Assembly: GCF_001191005.1 (NCBI RefSeq)
Contig: NZ_CP012201.1
Span: 62,001 to 126,000, forward strand
Reading direction: 5' to 3'
Source of the DNA: Massilia sp. NR 4-1
GTDB taxonomy: Bacteria > Pseudomonadota > Gammaproteobacteria > Burkholderiales > Burkholderiaceae_D
Length of the DNA: 64,000 nucleotides
The position numbers were made by a program, and so were the translations under genes. Below are positions 52,910-62,730 of this stretch, one piece after another. Under the pieces are notes generated by a model, which did not search any database, was not told where the DNA came from, and was given only the letters and a program-made list of their open reading frames with translations. Within the stretch, counting starts at the first letter, position 1. Every line of letters starts with the position of its first letter.

Positions 52910-53896
52910 TCAGAACACGTGGCGCAAGCCCAGATTGAAGGCCGCGTTGCCGCTGCCGCTTTCGGTGGCGTTGCCGATGGTGAAAGCGGCACCATTGCGA
53001 TTGTTGACATGGCCGTAGGAGGTGTAGACGTCGGTGCGCGGCGAGAACGCGTAGGCATAGCCCACGGCGTACTGCTTGGCGTCCTGGTTCACGCTGCTGC
53101 GGTCATTGTGCAGGATGGCCGAAACGGCCACGCGGTGCGGACCCTGGTCGAAGGCGAGGCCCAGCAGGGTGTCGCGGCTGGTGGCGCCGCCGATGGCGCG
53201 GTTGGCCGCCTGCGCGCCGTGCAGGGTGAACTGGCCGACCTTGTAGCTGGCGCCCAGGATGGTGTTGCGTGCGAAGTCCTTGCCGAATTCATCTTCGCGG
53301 CGGTTGTGCGCCAGCGCCACGTTTACCGGGCCGTTGGCGTAGTTCACCATGCCGCTCATGACGCGGTTCTTCTTGGTGCCGCCCGCCGTTTCGCCGAAGC
53401 CGTAGGCGAATTCGCCGCTGAACGGGCCGGCTTGCGGCGCCTGGTAGCTGACCGAATTGCTCATGCGGAAATTGCCCACCATGATATTGCCGGCCGCGCC
53501 GGCGAAGCCGTCGCCGAATGGATCGGCGATATCGCGGATCACCTTGTAATACGGCGAGTACTGGCGGCCCATGGTCAGCGTGCCGAACTTGCCGGTCAGG
53601 CCGACCCAGGACTGGCGGCCGAAGGTCAGGCCGCCCTGGCCGGACGTGCCGTTGTCCATATTGATGCCGCTTTCCACGGTGAAGATGGCAGCCATGCCGC
53701 CACCCAGGTCTTCCTTGCCCTTGAAGCCGAGGCGGGAGCCGGAACCGACGCCGGAGCTGATGATGCTTTTGCTGCCGGCCGGGCCGCCGGTCTCGCGCGA
53801 GAAGCCGACATCGGCCACGCCGTAGACGGTGATATTGGATTCGGCGTAAGCGGCGGTGCAGCTGAGGGCGAGCAGGGTCAGGGCAAACTTCTTCAT
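52910..53896 (-). CDS. Porin within the dicarboxylate operon
   Basis: 328 residues from ATG 53896. Signal peptide MKKFALTLLALSCTAAYA, then ESNITVYGVADVGFSRETGG, GFKGKEDLGGGMAAIFTVES and C-terminal AFNLGLRHVF. This is a beta-proteobacterial trimeric porin. It lies 32 bp after dctA and before dctB, so it is probably co-transcribed and may admit organic acids. It is clearly related to the porin at 20213. Confidence 0.93.
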   Translation of the reverse strand: MKKFALTLLALSCTAAYAESNITVYGVADVGFSRETGGPAGSKSIISSGVGSGSRLGFKGKEDLGGGMAAIFTVESGINMDNGTSGQGGLTFGRQSWVGLTGKFGTLTMGRQYSPYYKVIRDIADPFGDGFAGAAGNIMVGNFRMSNSVSYQAPQAGPFSGEFAYGFGETAGGTKKNRVMSGMVNYANGPVNVALAHNRREDEFGKDFARNTILGASYKVGQFTLHGAQAANRAIGGATSRDTLLGLAFDQGPHRVAVSAILHNDRSSVNQDAKQYAVGYAYAFSPRTDVYTSYGHVNNRNGAAFTIGNATESGSGNAAFNLGLRHVF

Positions 53897-53928
53897 TGAA
53901 TTCTCCTTATGTATTGTTGTAGGTATGT

Positions 53929-55212
53929 TTAAGCGGCACGCACGTAGGAAGTATCCTGCGCGTGTTCGTCCTGTTCTGGGGCGTCGCCGAGGGCGCCTTC
54001 CCATTTCGCCACGACTGCGGTGGCGATCGCATTGCCCACGGCATTGGTGGCGGAACGCCCCATGTCGAGGAACTGGTCCACGCCCATCAGCAGCAGCAAG
54101 CCTGCTTCGGGAATGTGGAATTGGTTGAGGGTGGCGGCAATCACCACCAGCGAGGCGCGCGGCACGCCGGCCATGCCCTTCGAGGTCAGCATCAGCAGCA
54201 GCAGCATGGTGATCTGGGTGCCCATCGACAGCTCGATGCCGTAAGCCTGGGCGATGAACAGCACGGCGAAAGTGCAGTACATCATCGAGCCGTCCAGATT
54301 GAAGGAGTAGCCCATCGGCAGCACGAAGCTGGAGATGCGGCGCTGCACGCCGAATTTGTCGAGGGAGATCAGCAGCTTCGGATAGGCCGCTTCGGAGGAG
54401 GCGGTGGAGAAGGCCAGCAGGAAAGGCTCGCGGATCAGGCCGAGCAGCTTGAACACGCGCGGGCCGATGATGACGAAACCGGCGGCGATCAGCAGTGCCC
54501 ACAGGCAGAACAGGCCCAGATAGAAGCCGCCCATGAATTTGGCGAAGGTGGCCAGGATGCCCAGGCCATTGGTGGTCACGACCGATGCCATGGCGGCGAA
54601 GACGGCCAGCGGGGCCAGTTTCATGATGGCGCCAGTGATGTGCAGCATGACTTGCGCCAGCTCGTCGATCATGCCGCTCAGGCGGCGGCCCGACTCGCCC
54701 AGCGCGGCCAGCGCGGAACCGAAGAAGATGGAGAACACCAGCACTTGCAGGATCTCGTTATTGGCCATGGCCTCGATCGGCGACTTCGGCACCACGTGGG
54801 TGATGAAGTCCTTCAGCGTGAAGGCCGAGGTTTTCAGGCCGGTGGTGGCGTCGACGGCCGGCAGCGGCAGGCCCAGATTGGTGCCGAGCTGCATCAGGTT
54901 CGACAGGAACATGCCCAGGGCCAGCGAGACCAGGGAAGCGATGATGAACCAGCCGAAAGCCTTGGCGCCGATGCGGCCGGCAGCCTTGCCGTCAGCCAGG
55001 TTGGCGATGCCGGAAGCCAGGGTGGAGAACACCAGCAGCGCAATGATCATCTTGATCAGGCGCAGGAACACATCGGTCACGAGGGAGATGTGGGCGGAAA
55101 TATCGGTGGCGATCTTCTTGTCGGGGAAGACCGTATGGCAGGCATAGCCGACGGCGATGCCAAGCAGCATCGCAATCAGGATATACAGGGTGAGGGGGCG
55201 TTTTTTTGTCAT
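53929..55212 (-). CDS. dctA: C4-dicarboxylate:cation symporter DctA
   Basis: 427 residues from ATG 55212, preceded by GGAGA; the frame is open upstream without a ribosome site. DAACS family (about eight spans plus re-entrant loops), with the SSEAAYP serine-rich loop, the LPMGYSFNLDGSMMYCTFA motif and the GVDQFLDMGRSATNAVGN motif. It imports succinate, fumarate and malate. It is the first gene of dctA-porin-dctB-dctD and has a sigma-54 promoter upstream. Confidence 0.95.
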   Translation of the reverse strand: MTKKRPLTLYILIAMLLGIAVGYACHTVFPDKKIATDISAHISLVTDVFLRLIKMIIALLVFSTLASGIANLADGKAAGRIGAKAFGWFIIASLVSLALGMFLSNLMQLGTNLGLPLPAVDATTGLKTSAFTLKDFITHVVPKSPIEAMANNEILQVLVFSIFFGSALAALGESGRRLSGMIDELAQVMLHITGAIMKLAPLAVFAAMASVVTTNGLGILATFAKFMGGFYLGLFCLWALLIAAGFVIIGPRVFKLLGLIREPFLLAFSTASSEAAYPKLLISLDKFGVQRRISSFVLPMGYSFNLDGSMMYCTFAVLFIAQAYGIELSMGTQITMLLLLMLTSKGMAGVPRASLVVIAATLNQFHIPEAGLLLLMGVDQFLDMGRSATNAVGNAIATAVVAKWEGALGDAPEQDEHAQDTSYVRAA

Positions 55213-55276
55213 CTCCAGGTCTCCGGTTTTATTTAGGTCCGAATCGCGGCGGGCTGCCGCAAAGTGAGTCCTAAAT

Positions 55277-55292
55277 AGCAAGTGTTGTGCCT
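55277..55292 (-). promoter_or_regulatory. Sigma-54 promoter upstream of dctA
   Basis: On the minus strand the sequence reads AGGCACAACACTTGCT, matching TGGCACRNNNNTTGCW at all but the first base, with GG and GC at the correct -24/-12 spacing. It lies about 65 bp before dctA, whose operon encodes the sigma-54 activator DctD. Confidence 0.8.
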
Positions 55293-55399
55293 GCTCGGAG
55301 CGAAACTGGAAATTGGACGTAACTACTTGTTTACAAAGAATTTACTCTAATGATTACATTGCCTTGCGGCATCTTCGGTATGAGATGTTGGAATGGCTG

Positions 55400-55435
55400 C
55401 CGGGCTTGCGTCCAAATTTCCGGACGCAAGCCCGG
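55400..55435. terminator. Strong hairpin between the PEP-CTERM gene and dctA
   Basis: CCGGGCTTGCGTCC and GGACGCAAGCCCGG form a 14-bp perfect stem with an 8-nt loop, 20 nt after the stop of the PEP-CTERM gene. No T-tract follows on the minus strand. It might instead be an upstream activator site for DctD, being about 110-140 bp before the sigma-54 promoter. Confidence 0.5.
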
Positions 55436-55455
55436 TGGATTATTTCTTTATGGAA

Positions 55456-56607
55456 TTAAATCTGGCTGGCGTGGCGCTGGCGGCGCGCCAGCATGCAGGC
55501 GATGCCCAGGCCGGCCAGCAGCATGCCGCAGGTGGCCGGTTCCGGCACGGCAGGGGGAATGCCTGGCAGCAGTACTGGTGCGCTCAGCGGGTCGAGCAGC
55601 ATGCTGCGGCAGTCGAAGCTGGCGGTGCAGGCTTGGACCAGGATCTGGCCTTTATCGTTGATATCGTAGCTTTCGCGGATCGACCAGCCGCTGTCCAGCC
55701 CGGTGATCTGGTTCAGGTCGAACAGCTCGCCATTCAGGCGGACATAGGCGGCGGCCTTGCCGCTCCAGCCGTTGTTGCCATTCAGAATGAACTGTCCTGC
55801 ATTGTTGATGCCGACGGCCTTGGTATTCCGGAATCCATCAATGTCGAAGAGGAAGGTTTCGCCATTGGCGATCAGGAAGGCGTGCTCGTCCCCGGAGCTG
55901 TACAGTTGCCCTAGAATCTGGCCGGCGTCGTTAATGCCGGTGGCGCTGCTGCTGATGCCGGTAGGCAGGTAGCTGGCCAGGCTTTGCATGCCATTGCGGG
56001 CGTAAAGGAAGGCCGCGTTTTTCATATCACCGACAGCGGCCCTGCCAACCACCACACCGTAGCGGTTGATGTCGTAGGCCTCGGTTTCGTCGATGCCCAG
56101 ATTGCCCAGGGAACGCATCTGGCCGTTTTCCCACAGATAGGCGCGCGGGGCGTAATACGGGTGTTCCGCGTCAAAACGGACTTGCCGGCCAGCGACGGTA
56201 CCAACCACCTGATTATTATTATTGATGGCGCTGACCCCGCCATAGTCACTTCTCCATGTAGTGGCATAGGAGGGGATCGAGGTGTATTGGCCACCTTGGG
56301 CGAAATACCCCGTGCTGGACGAGTTCATGAGATCGATGTTGTAGGTGCCGCCGTAGTTGCCGTGGTCGTTCAGGGCGTCGATGGTCGATATATAGTCGAT
56401 TGGCTGGGTCATCTGGCCGTTCTGCACCAGGATCGCTCTTGCGTAGTTGAACTGGCCGGCGATGAGGCCGTTGTTATTGATGCGGTTCCAGCTGATATCG
56501 GCGGAATCGGCAATGGCGCTGACGCGATATTTGATGTCGGCATGGGCGCAGCTGGAGGCGGCGAGGGCAATCGCCAGCGCTCCAGCTTTCAGGATTGTTG
56601 GGGACAT
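55456..56607 (-). CDS. PEP-CTERM protein with HAF-like repeats
   Basis: 383 residues. Signal peptide LKAGALAIALAASSCAHA. At least six repeats of the form INxxGxxxGx (INNNGLIAGQF, INNNNQVVGTV, INRYGVVVGRA, INDAGQILGQL, INNAGQFILN, INDKGQILVQA) suggest a beta-propeller or extended repeat fold. The C-terminus VPEPATCGMLLAGLGIACML then basic residues is the PEP-CTERM exosortase sorting signal. It is probably surface- or matrix-associated. Confidence 0.88.
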   Translation of the reverse strand: MSPTILKAGALAIALAASSCAHADIKYRVSAIADSADISWNRINNNGLIAGQFNYARAILVQNGQMTQPIDYISTIDALNDHGNYGGTYNIDLMNSSSTGYFAQGGQYTSIPSYATTWRSDYGGVSAINNNNQVVGTVAGRQVRFDAEHPYYAPRAYLWENGQMRSLGNLGIDETEAYDINRYGVVVGRAAVGDMKNAAFLYARNGMQSLASYLPTGISSSATGINDAGQILGQLYSSGDEHAFLIANGETFLFDIDGFRNTKAVGINNAGQFILNGNNGWSGKAAAYVRLNGELFDLNQITGLDSGWSIRESYDINDKGQILVQACTASFDCRSMLLDPLSAPVLLPGIPPAVPEPATCGMLLAGLGIACMLARRQRHASQI

Positions 56608-56708
56608 GCTGGACCTTTCGATAGTTGATGGAAAAACATCGCCATCGTAAGGTTTTGGTGTAACTATGTAAACATTTTCTAATAAATAACATTCACCATC
56701 TGGGGGGG

Positions 56709-57851
<1,143 letters not shown>

Positions 57852-57861
57852 GTCAGTCTCC

Positions 57862-58737
57862 TTAGCCTTTGACGGCGCCCGCCGTCAGGCCGCGCACGAA
57901 GTATTTACCGGCGATCATGTAGATCGCCAGGGTGGGCAGGGCGGCAATGATGGCCGCCGCCATATTCACGTTGTATTCGGTCACGCCGGTGGAGGTGTTG
58001 ACCAGGTTGTTGAGCGCCACCGTGACCGGCTGCGCATCGGCGCCGCCGAACACCACGCCGAACAGGAAGTCGTTCCAGATCTGCGTGAACTGCCAGATGA
58101 AGCAGACCATGAAGATGGGCAGCGACAGCGGGAAGATGATGCGGCGGTAAATCATGAAGAAGCCGGCGCCGTCGATGCGCGCGGCGTTCACCAGTTCGTC
58201 CGGCACGGTGACGTAGTAATTGCGGAAGAACAGGGTAGTGAAGGCGATGCCGTAGATGATGTGGACGATCACCAGGCCGGTCGTGGTATTCGCCAGTTCG
58301 GCCATGCCGAGCAGGCGCGCCATCGGCAGGATCACCACCTGGAAGGGAATGAAGCAGCCCACCATCAGGGCCGTGAACACCGCGTTATGGCCGGGGAAGC
58401 GCCAGTGCGCCAGCACATAGCCGTTGAGGGAGCCGATCAGCGAAGAGATCAGCACCGCCGGCACGGCCATCGCCACCGAATTCCAGAAATAGGGCCGCAA
58501 ACCTTCGCAGCGCACGCCGGTGCAGGCCGTGGACCAGGCCTTGTTCCAGGCGTCCAGCGTGGGATGCAGGGAGAGGTCGAGCAGATTGCCGCTGCGGATC
58601 TGGTCCAGGGTCTTGACCGAGGTGCTCAGCATCACGTACAGCGGCGCCAGATAATAGAGCGCGACCAGCACCAGCAAGGCGTAGATGGCGATGCGGCCTG
58701 GCGTCAGGCGCGGCGCATCGTGCAGTTCAGCGGCCAT
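57862..58737 (-). CDS. Carbohydrate ABC transporter permease (MalG/UgpE type)
   Basis: 291 residues, six spans. The EAA-like loop is NAARIDGAGFFMIYRRIIFPL. An unusual periplasmic insert carries two cysteines (CTGVRCEGLRPYFWNS), seen in glucose-type GtsC permeases. It overlaps the upstream permease gene by 11 nt and is 10 nt before the ATPase gene. Confidence 0.9.
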   Translation of the reverse strand: MAAELHDAPRLTPGRIAIYALLVLVALYYLAPLYVMLSTSVKTLDQIRSGNLLDLSLHPTLDAWNKAWSTACTGVRCEGLRPYFWNSVAMAVPAVLISSLIGSLNGYVLAHWRFPGHNAVFTALMVGCFIPFQVVILPMARLLGMAELANTTTGLVIVHIIYGIAFTTLFFRNYYVTVPDELVNAARIDGAGFFMIYRRIIFPLSLPIFMVCFIWQFTQIWNDFLFGVVFGGADAQPVTVALNNLVNTSTGVTEYNVNMAAAIIAALPTLAIYMIAGKYFVRGLTAGAVKG

Positions 58738-59689
58738 GGCGCGCTCCTTTCGTTTCCAGATACATCAGCGGCACCAGCACGGCCAGCACGGTGGCCAGCA
58801 TCATCATGGCCGACGCCGCGCCCAGGCCCAGCTGCCCGCGCGTGAAGGAGAACTGGTACATGAAGATGGCCGGCACGTCGGACGAGGTGCCAGGACCGCC
58901 CGCGGTCAGCGCCATCACCAGGTCGAAACTCTTGATGGCGATATGCGAGAGCACCAGCAGCACGCTGAAGAAGACCGGGCGCAGCGAGGGGATCACGATG
59001 CGGCGGTAGATCGTGGGCAGGCTGGCGCCGTCGACCATGGCGGCCTTGATGATGCTGTCGTCCACGCTGCGCAGGCCGGCCAGGAAGAGGGCCATGACGA
59101 AGCCGGAGGATTGCCAGACGCCTGCGATCACCACGGTGTAGATCGCCATGTCGGAATTGACCAGCCAGTCGAAGCTGAAGTTCGTGAAGCCCCAGTCGTG
59201 CATCAGCTTTTCCAGGCCGAGGCCGGGATTGAGTATCCACTTCCAGGCCGCACCGGTGACGATGAAGGACAGCGCCATCGGATACAGGTAGATGGCGCGC
59301 AGCGCGCCCTCGTGGCGGATGCGTTGGTCGAGCAGGATCGCCATGCACAGGCCGATGGCCAGGCACAGCGCGATGAACAGGCCGCCGAACAGGCCCAGAT
59401 TGGCGGCGGAAACCCACCAGCGGTCGATCTCGAACAGGCGCTCATACTGCACCAGTCCGGCGAATTCGAAATTCGGCATCATGCGCGATTCGGTCAGCGA
59501 CAGCCAGGCCGTCAGGCCGATGAAGCCGTACACGAAGACCAGCGAAGCGATGATGGTGGGGGAGAGCACCAGGCGCGGCAGCCAGGTGTCGGCCAGCGCG
59601 CCCATGCGGCTGGCGGCTGGACGCGCGGCGGCGGCGGGCGCCTGCGGCACGATGGCCGCGCGCGGCGGGGAAAGGAATGAAGCGGACAT
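58727..59689 (-). CDS. Carbohydrate ABC transporter permease (MalF/UgpA type)
   Basis: 320 residues, six spans plus a hydrophilic N-terminal tail of about 40 residues. The coupling loop is IIKAAMVDGASLPTIYRRIV. It pairs with the MalG-type permease, whose gene overlaps it. Confidence 0.9.
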   Translation of the reverse strand: MSASFLSPPRAAIVPQAPAAAARPAASRMGALADTWLPRLVLSPTIIASLVFVYGFIGLTAWLSLTESRMMPNFEFAGLVQYERLFEIDRWWVSAANLGLFGGLFIALCLAIGLCMAILLDQRIRHEGALRAIYLYPMALSFIVTGAAWKWILNPGLGLEKLMHDWGFTNFSFDWLVNSDMAIYTVVIAGVWQSSGFVMALFLAGLRSVDDSIIKAAMVDGASLPTIYRRIVIPSLRPVFFSVLLVLSHIAIKSFDLVMALTAGGPGTSSDVPAIFMYQFSFTRGQLGLGAASAMMMLATVLAVLVPLMYLETKGARHGR

Positions 59690-59805
59690 GCGAAAATCTC
59701 CAGAACAGATTGCCGGACCGGCGGGCTTGGTGCTTGTCTTGCCGGCGGTGCCGACCGGGGCCGGGTAGGCACGCAGGCTGGCGCTGGCCTGCCGATCCGG
59801 CGCAA

Positions 59806-59834
59806 CCGGCGGTGGCTGGTTTTTCCGCCGCCGG
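59806..59834 (-). terminator. Attenuating hairpin after the sugar-binding protein gene
   Basis: On the minus strand CCGGCGGCGG and CCACCGCCGG pair with one mismatch around a loop of A residues, in the 154-bp gap between the binding-protein and permease genes. Partial termination or mRNA protection here would give excess binding protein, as in mal operons. Confidence 0.5.
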
Positions 59835-59843
59835 CTTCAGGTC

Positions 59844-61094
59844 TTACATGGTCTTGGCTGCTTTAGCCAGGGCTTGCACCGCCGCTTGCGGCGTCATGTT
59901 CGAGTTCATGAACTTGGCCACCACGTCCTGGATCGCGCCCGCCTTCGCGGTGTCGATGGCCATGCCGTGCGCGAAGCTCGGCACCAGGCCGCCGCTCTTG
60001 CTGGTGGCCGCCATATCGTCCATCGACTTGGTGGCGCAGGCGTCGAACTTGGCGCGCGAGACACCGGCGCGGACCGGAATCGAACCCTTGTTCAGGTTGA
60101 ACACTTCCTGGAATTCGGGACTCAGCACGGCATTGGCCAGGGTCAGTTGCGCTTTCTGTTCCTCGGCGCCCTTCACCTTGAACATGGTCAGCGAATCGAC
60201 GTTGAAGGTGAAGGCTTTCTCGGTGCCCGGCGCGGCCAGGCAGAGGAAGTCCTTGCCCGCCACCTTGCCGGCCGAGGTGAACTCGCCTTTGGCCCAGTCG
60301 CCCATGAACTGCATGCCGGCCTTGCCGTTGATGACCATGGCGGTTGCCAGGTTCCAGTCGCGGCCCGCGGCATCCTTGTCGATATAGGTCTTGATGCGCG
60401 CCAGGTTCTCGAAGGCTTTCAGCATGGTGGGGCTGGTCAGCGCGGCCTGGTCCAGCTGCACGATGGCCTTCTTGTAGAAGTCCGCGCCGCCGGTGCCGAG
60501 CACCACCGATTCGAACACGGTGGCGTCCTGCCAAGGCTGGCCGCCGTGGGCGATGGCCGTCAGGCCGGCTTTCTTGATCTTGTCGGCGGCCTCGAAGAAT
60601 TCGGCGAAATTGGTGGGCGGCTTGGCGCCGGCCTTTTTCAGTACCTCGGGATTGACCCACAGCCAGTTCACGCGGTGCACATTCACCGGCACTGCAACGT
60701 AATGGCCCTTGTACTTCATCACGCTGTTGACCACCGGCGGCAGGCTGGCCTCCCATTTGCCCTCGGCGGCAGCGGCGTCGATATTCGCCAGCACGCCTTC
60801 CTGGCCCCACTCCTGGATGGCCGGGCCTTTGATCTGGGCCGCGGTCGGCGCATTGCCGGCCATGACGCGTGCCTTCAGCGCGGTGGCCGCATTCTCGCCG
60901 CCGCCGCCGGCCACGGCGAAGTCCTTCCATGCCACGCCTTTGGCTTCCATCATTTTCTTCAGTTCGGCGGCCGACTTGGCCTCGCCGCCCGAAGTCCAGT
61001 AGTGCAGTACTTCCACCTGCGGCGCGGCCTGCGCGGCGGCGCAAGCCAGCAGGGCGGAAGCCATGGCGCTCAAGGCAAAGGTATTCAGTTTCAT
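59844..61094 (-). CDS. Sugar ABC transporter substrate-binding protein (GtsA-like)
   Basis: 416 residues. Signal peptide ending LLACAAAQA, mature start QVEVLHYWTSGGEAKS. Type I sugar-binding fold with MQFMGDWAKGEFTSAG and FNVDSLTMFKVKG near the ligand cleft. The resemblance is to glucose/mannose-type binding proteins (GtsA). It lies 24 nt after the LamB-like porin gene. A divergent paralogue is encoded at 62731. Confidence 0.88.
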   Translation of the reverse strand: MKLNTFALSAMASALLACAAAQAAPQVEVLHYWTSGGEAKSAAELKKMMEAKGVAWKDFAVAGGGGENAATALKARVMAGNAPTAAQIKGPAIQEWGQEGVLANIDAAAAEGKWEASLPPVVNSVMKYKGHYVAVPVNVHRVNWLWVNPEVLKKAGAKPPTNFAEFFEAADKIKKAGLTAIAHGGQPWQDATVFESVVLGTGGADFYKKAIVQLDQAALTSPTMLKAFENLARIKTYIDKDAAGRDWNLATAMVINGKAGMQFMGDWAKGEFTSAGKVAGKDFLCLAAPGTEKAFTFNVDSLTMFKVKGAEEQKAQLTLANAVLSPEFQEVFNLNKGSIPVRAGVSRAKFDACATKSMDDMAATSKSGGLVPSFAHGMAIDTAKAGAIQDVVAKFMNSNMTPQAAVQALAKAAKTM

Positions 61095-61118
61095 GCTTGT
61101 CTCCTTATCTGTATTGGA

Positions 61119-62384
61119 TTACCACCAGGCTTCCAGCTGCAGGCCGACCGATGTGCCGCTGGTCTTGTCGCCGTACACCGGCCCGCCGTTATTGAAGGCG
61201 TTGACCGATTTCTTGGCTGCGTCATTCCATTTGCCGTAGCTGACGAAGGCGCGCAGCTCGGGACGCGACCAGTAATCCTCGCCCACGGTGATGGTCGGTG
61301 CGATGGTGAGCTTGGTCAGGCGCTGGGTGCCGGGGCTCATATCGGTTTTCAGCTGGGTCACGCCCAGCTCCGCCTGCAGCTTGAAGTTCTGGTGGAAGGC
61401 ATAGACGGGACGCGTGCCGACCGTGGTCCAGGTGGATTTGCCATTCTTGTCGGACTTGTCGCGCTGGTAAAGGGCCACGAATTCCATGCTGAATTCGCGC
61501 GTCGGCTGGATCACGATATCGTCGAACACGCGCAGGCGGGTCACGTCGGAGTCGAGCAGGGTGCTGCCGGATGGACCCATTCGCGCGCAGCAAGGACCGT
61601 CGATGCCGGTGCCGGGGCCGACGCCATACTGCACGCCGAAGGTATTGCCGCCGCCCAGCACCTTGGCCTGGCGGTGGAACAGCGAAACCTGCCAGCCGTT
61701 GTGGCGCACATTGTCCTTGCCCTCGGCCTTGATCAGCGAGGTGGCGATGTCGAGCGTGCCGTTGCTGTTGACCGGCAGGCCTTCGTAGACGAAGTTCTGG
61801 CGCAGCGCCGAGCTGGAATCGTCGTACTTGCCGGTGACGGGATCGAATTTATTGAAGTCGTCGTCCTTGAAGAAGGCCACGCTCAATTTGCCGGGGCCGA
61901 GGGGCAGGGCGTCCACGCCGCCGCCGGTGCCGTTCATATTGATGTACTGCATATCCAGCATGTGGATGTCGGGACGGTAGTAGTGGCGCTTGCCGGCCCA
62001 GATGATGCCGCCGTTCATGAAAGGCAGGTTCTTGGCTTCGACATACGCTTTGGCGATGCCCAGTTTGGCGTCGCCGAAGTCGGAGCTGTTCTTGTAGGCG
62101 TCGGCCCAGATGGTGGCGACGAAGCTGGCGCCGTTGGCCGATTTCGCCACTTCCTTGGTGTAGCCGAATTCGGCGAAGCTGTCGCATTCGTTGCCGAGGC
62201 GGAAGGACATGGTCATGCCGCCCAGGCCAAAGCAGCTCTGCCGCCCGCCGGACGAGGCCGAGCCGCCGCCGGCGCGCATATAGCCGTGGAAGCCTTCCGT
62301 TTCGTGGTCGCCGGCCTGGGCGGCGCCGCAGGCGAGGGCCATGGCAAGAGCGGCGGGCAGGGTTTGCCGGATGAGGTGTTTCAT
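61119..62384 (-). CDS. Carbohydrate porin, LamB/maltoporin-like
   Basis: 421 residues. Signal peptide ALAMALACGAAQAG, then EGFHGYMRAGGGSASSGGRQ (LamB-like N-terminus), RLGNECDSFAEFGYTKEV, IWAGKRHYYRPDIHMLDMQY, and C-terminal VGLQLEAWW with terminal Trp, as in maltoporins. It gives sugar-selective outer-membrane passage. It is the first gene of the operon, feeding the ABC importer downstream. Confidence 0.9.
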   Translation of the reverse strand: MKHLIRQTLPAALAMALACGAAQAGDHETEGFHGYMRAGGGSASSGGRQSCFGLGGMTMSFRLGNECDSFAEFGYTKEVAKSANGASFVATIWADAYKNSSDFGDAKLGIAKAYVEAKNLPFMNGGIIWAGKRHYYRPDIHMLDMQYINMNGTGGGVDALPLGPGKLSVAFFKDDDFNKFDPVTGKYDDSSSALRQNFVYEGLPVNSNGTLDIATSLIKAEGKDNVRHNGWQVSLFHRQAKVLGGGNTFGVQYGVGPGTGIDGPCCARMGPSGSTLLDSDVTRLRVFDDIVIQPTREFSMEFVALYQRDKSDKNGKSTWTTVGTRPVYAFHQNFKLQAELGVTQLKTDMSPGTQRLTKLTIAPTITVGEDYWSRPELRAFVSYGKWNDAAKKSVNAFNNGGPVYGDKTSGTSVGLQLEAWW

Positions 62385-62730
62385 CGTGCTTGTCTCCTTC
62401 GTTGTGGTTTTTTTGTACTTTTACTACTGTGAGGAGGACAGTAGCACCGCCAAAAATGTGACACCAACAGGCCGGCTTTTGGCCCGCAAGGCGATGTTAA
62501 GTGATTGATTTTTATGAAATCAGGCCAATCCGCTGCCAGCGGCGCGCTAACAAAACTTTACAAAGCTTTAAGCAGGGCGCTGCCGCGTGCAGTAATACTT
62601 CGCAACAAAACCATACGTTTTATTGCAAAAAGGTTCAGTTGCTAACCAACGAAGGCGCGGATACTTGCGGTATAGTCTGAGCGCCAATAAAGACGGGAAG
62701 CCCAAAGAGGCGGGACAACAGGATGGAGAC
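62385..62730. promoter_or_regulatory. 346-bp divergent control region of the sugar genes
   Basis: No gene seen. An inverted repeat CTACTGT-N7-ACAGTAG lies at 62424-62444, about 40 bp before the porin start, well placed for an operator. An AT-rich middle (about 62500-62640) and a TATAGT at 62671-62676 could hold promoters; I could not pair the latter with a good -35. GGAG precedes the rightward gene. Confidence 0.45.

Noticed and set aside
55400..55435. Hairpin as part of the palindromic repeat family at 34491-34697
   Set aside because: The arms (CTTGCGTCC/GGACGCAAG) and loop differ from the GTGTCC/GGACAC family; it is better explained as a local terminator or activator site.
59874..62432. 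852-codon open frame on the plus strand
   Set aside because: It is antisense to the binding-protein and LamB-like porin genes, which have signal peptides and clear families; His/Gly/Ala-rich translation is typical of a high-GC shadow frame.
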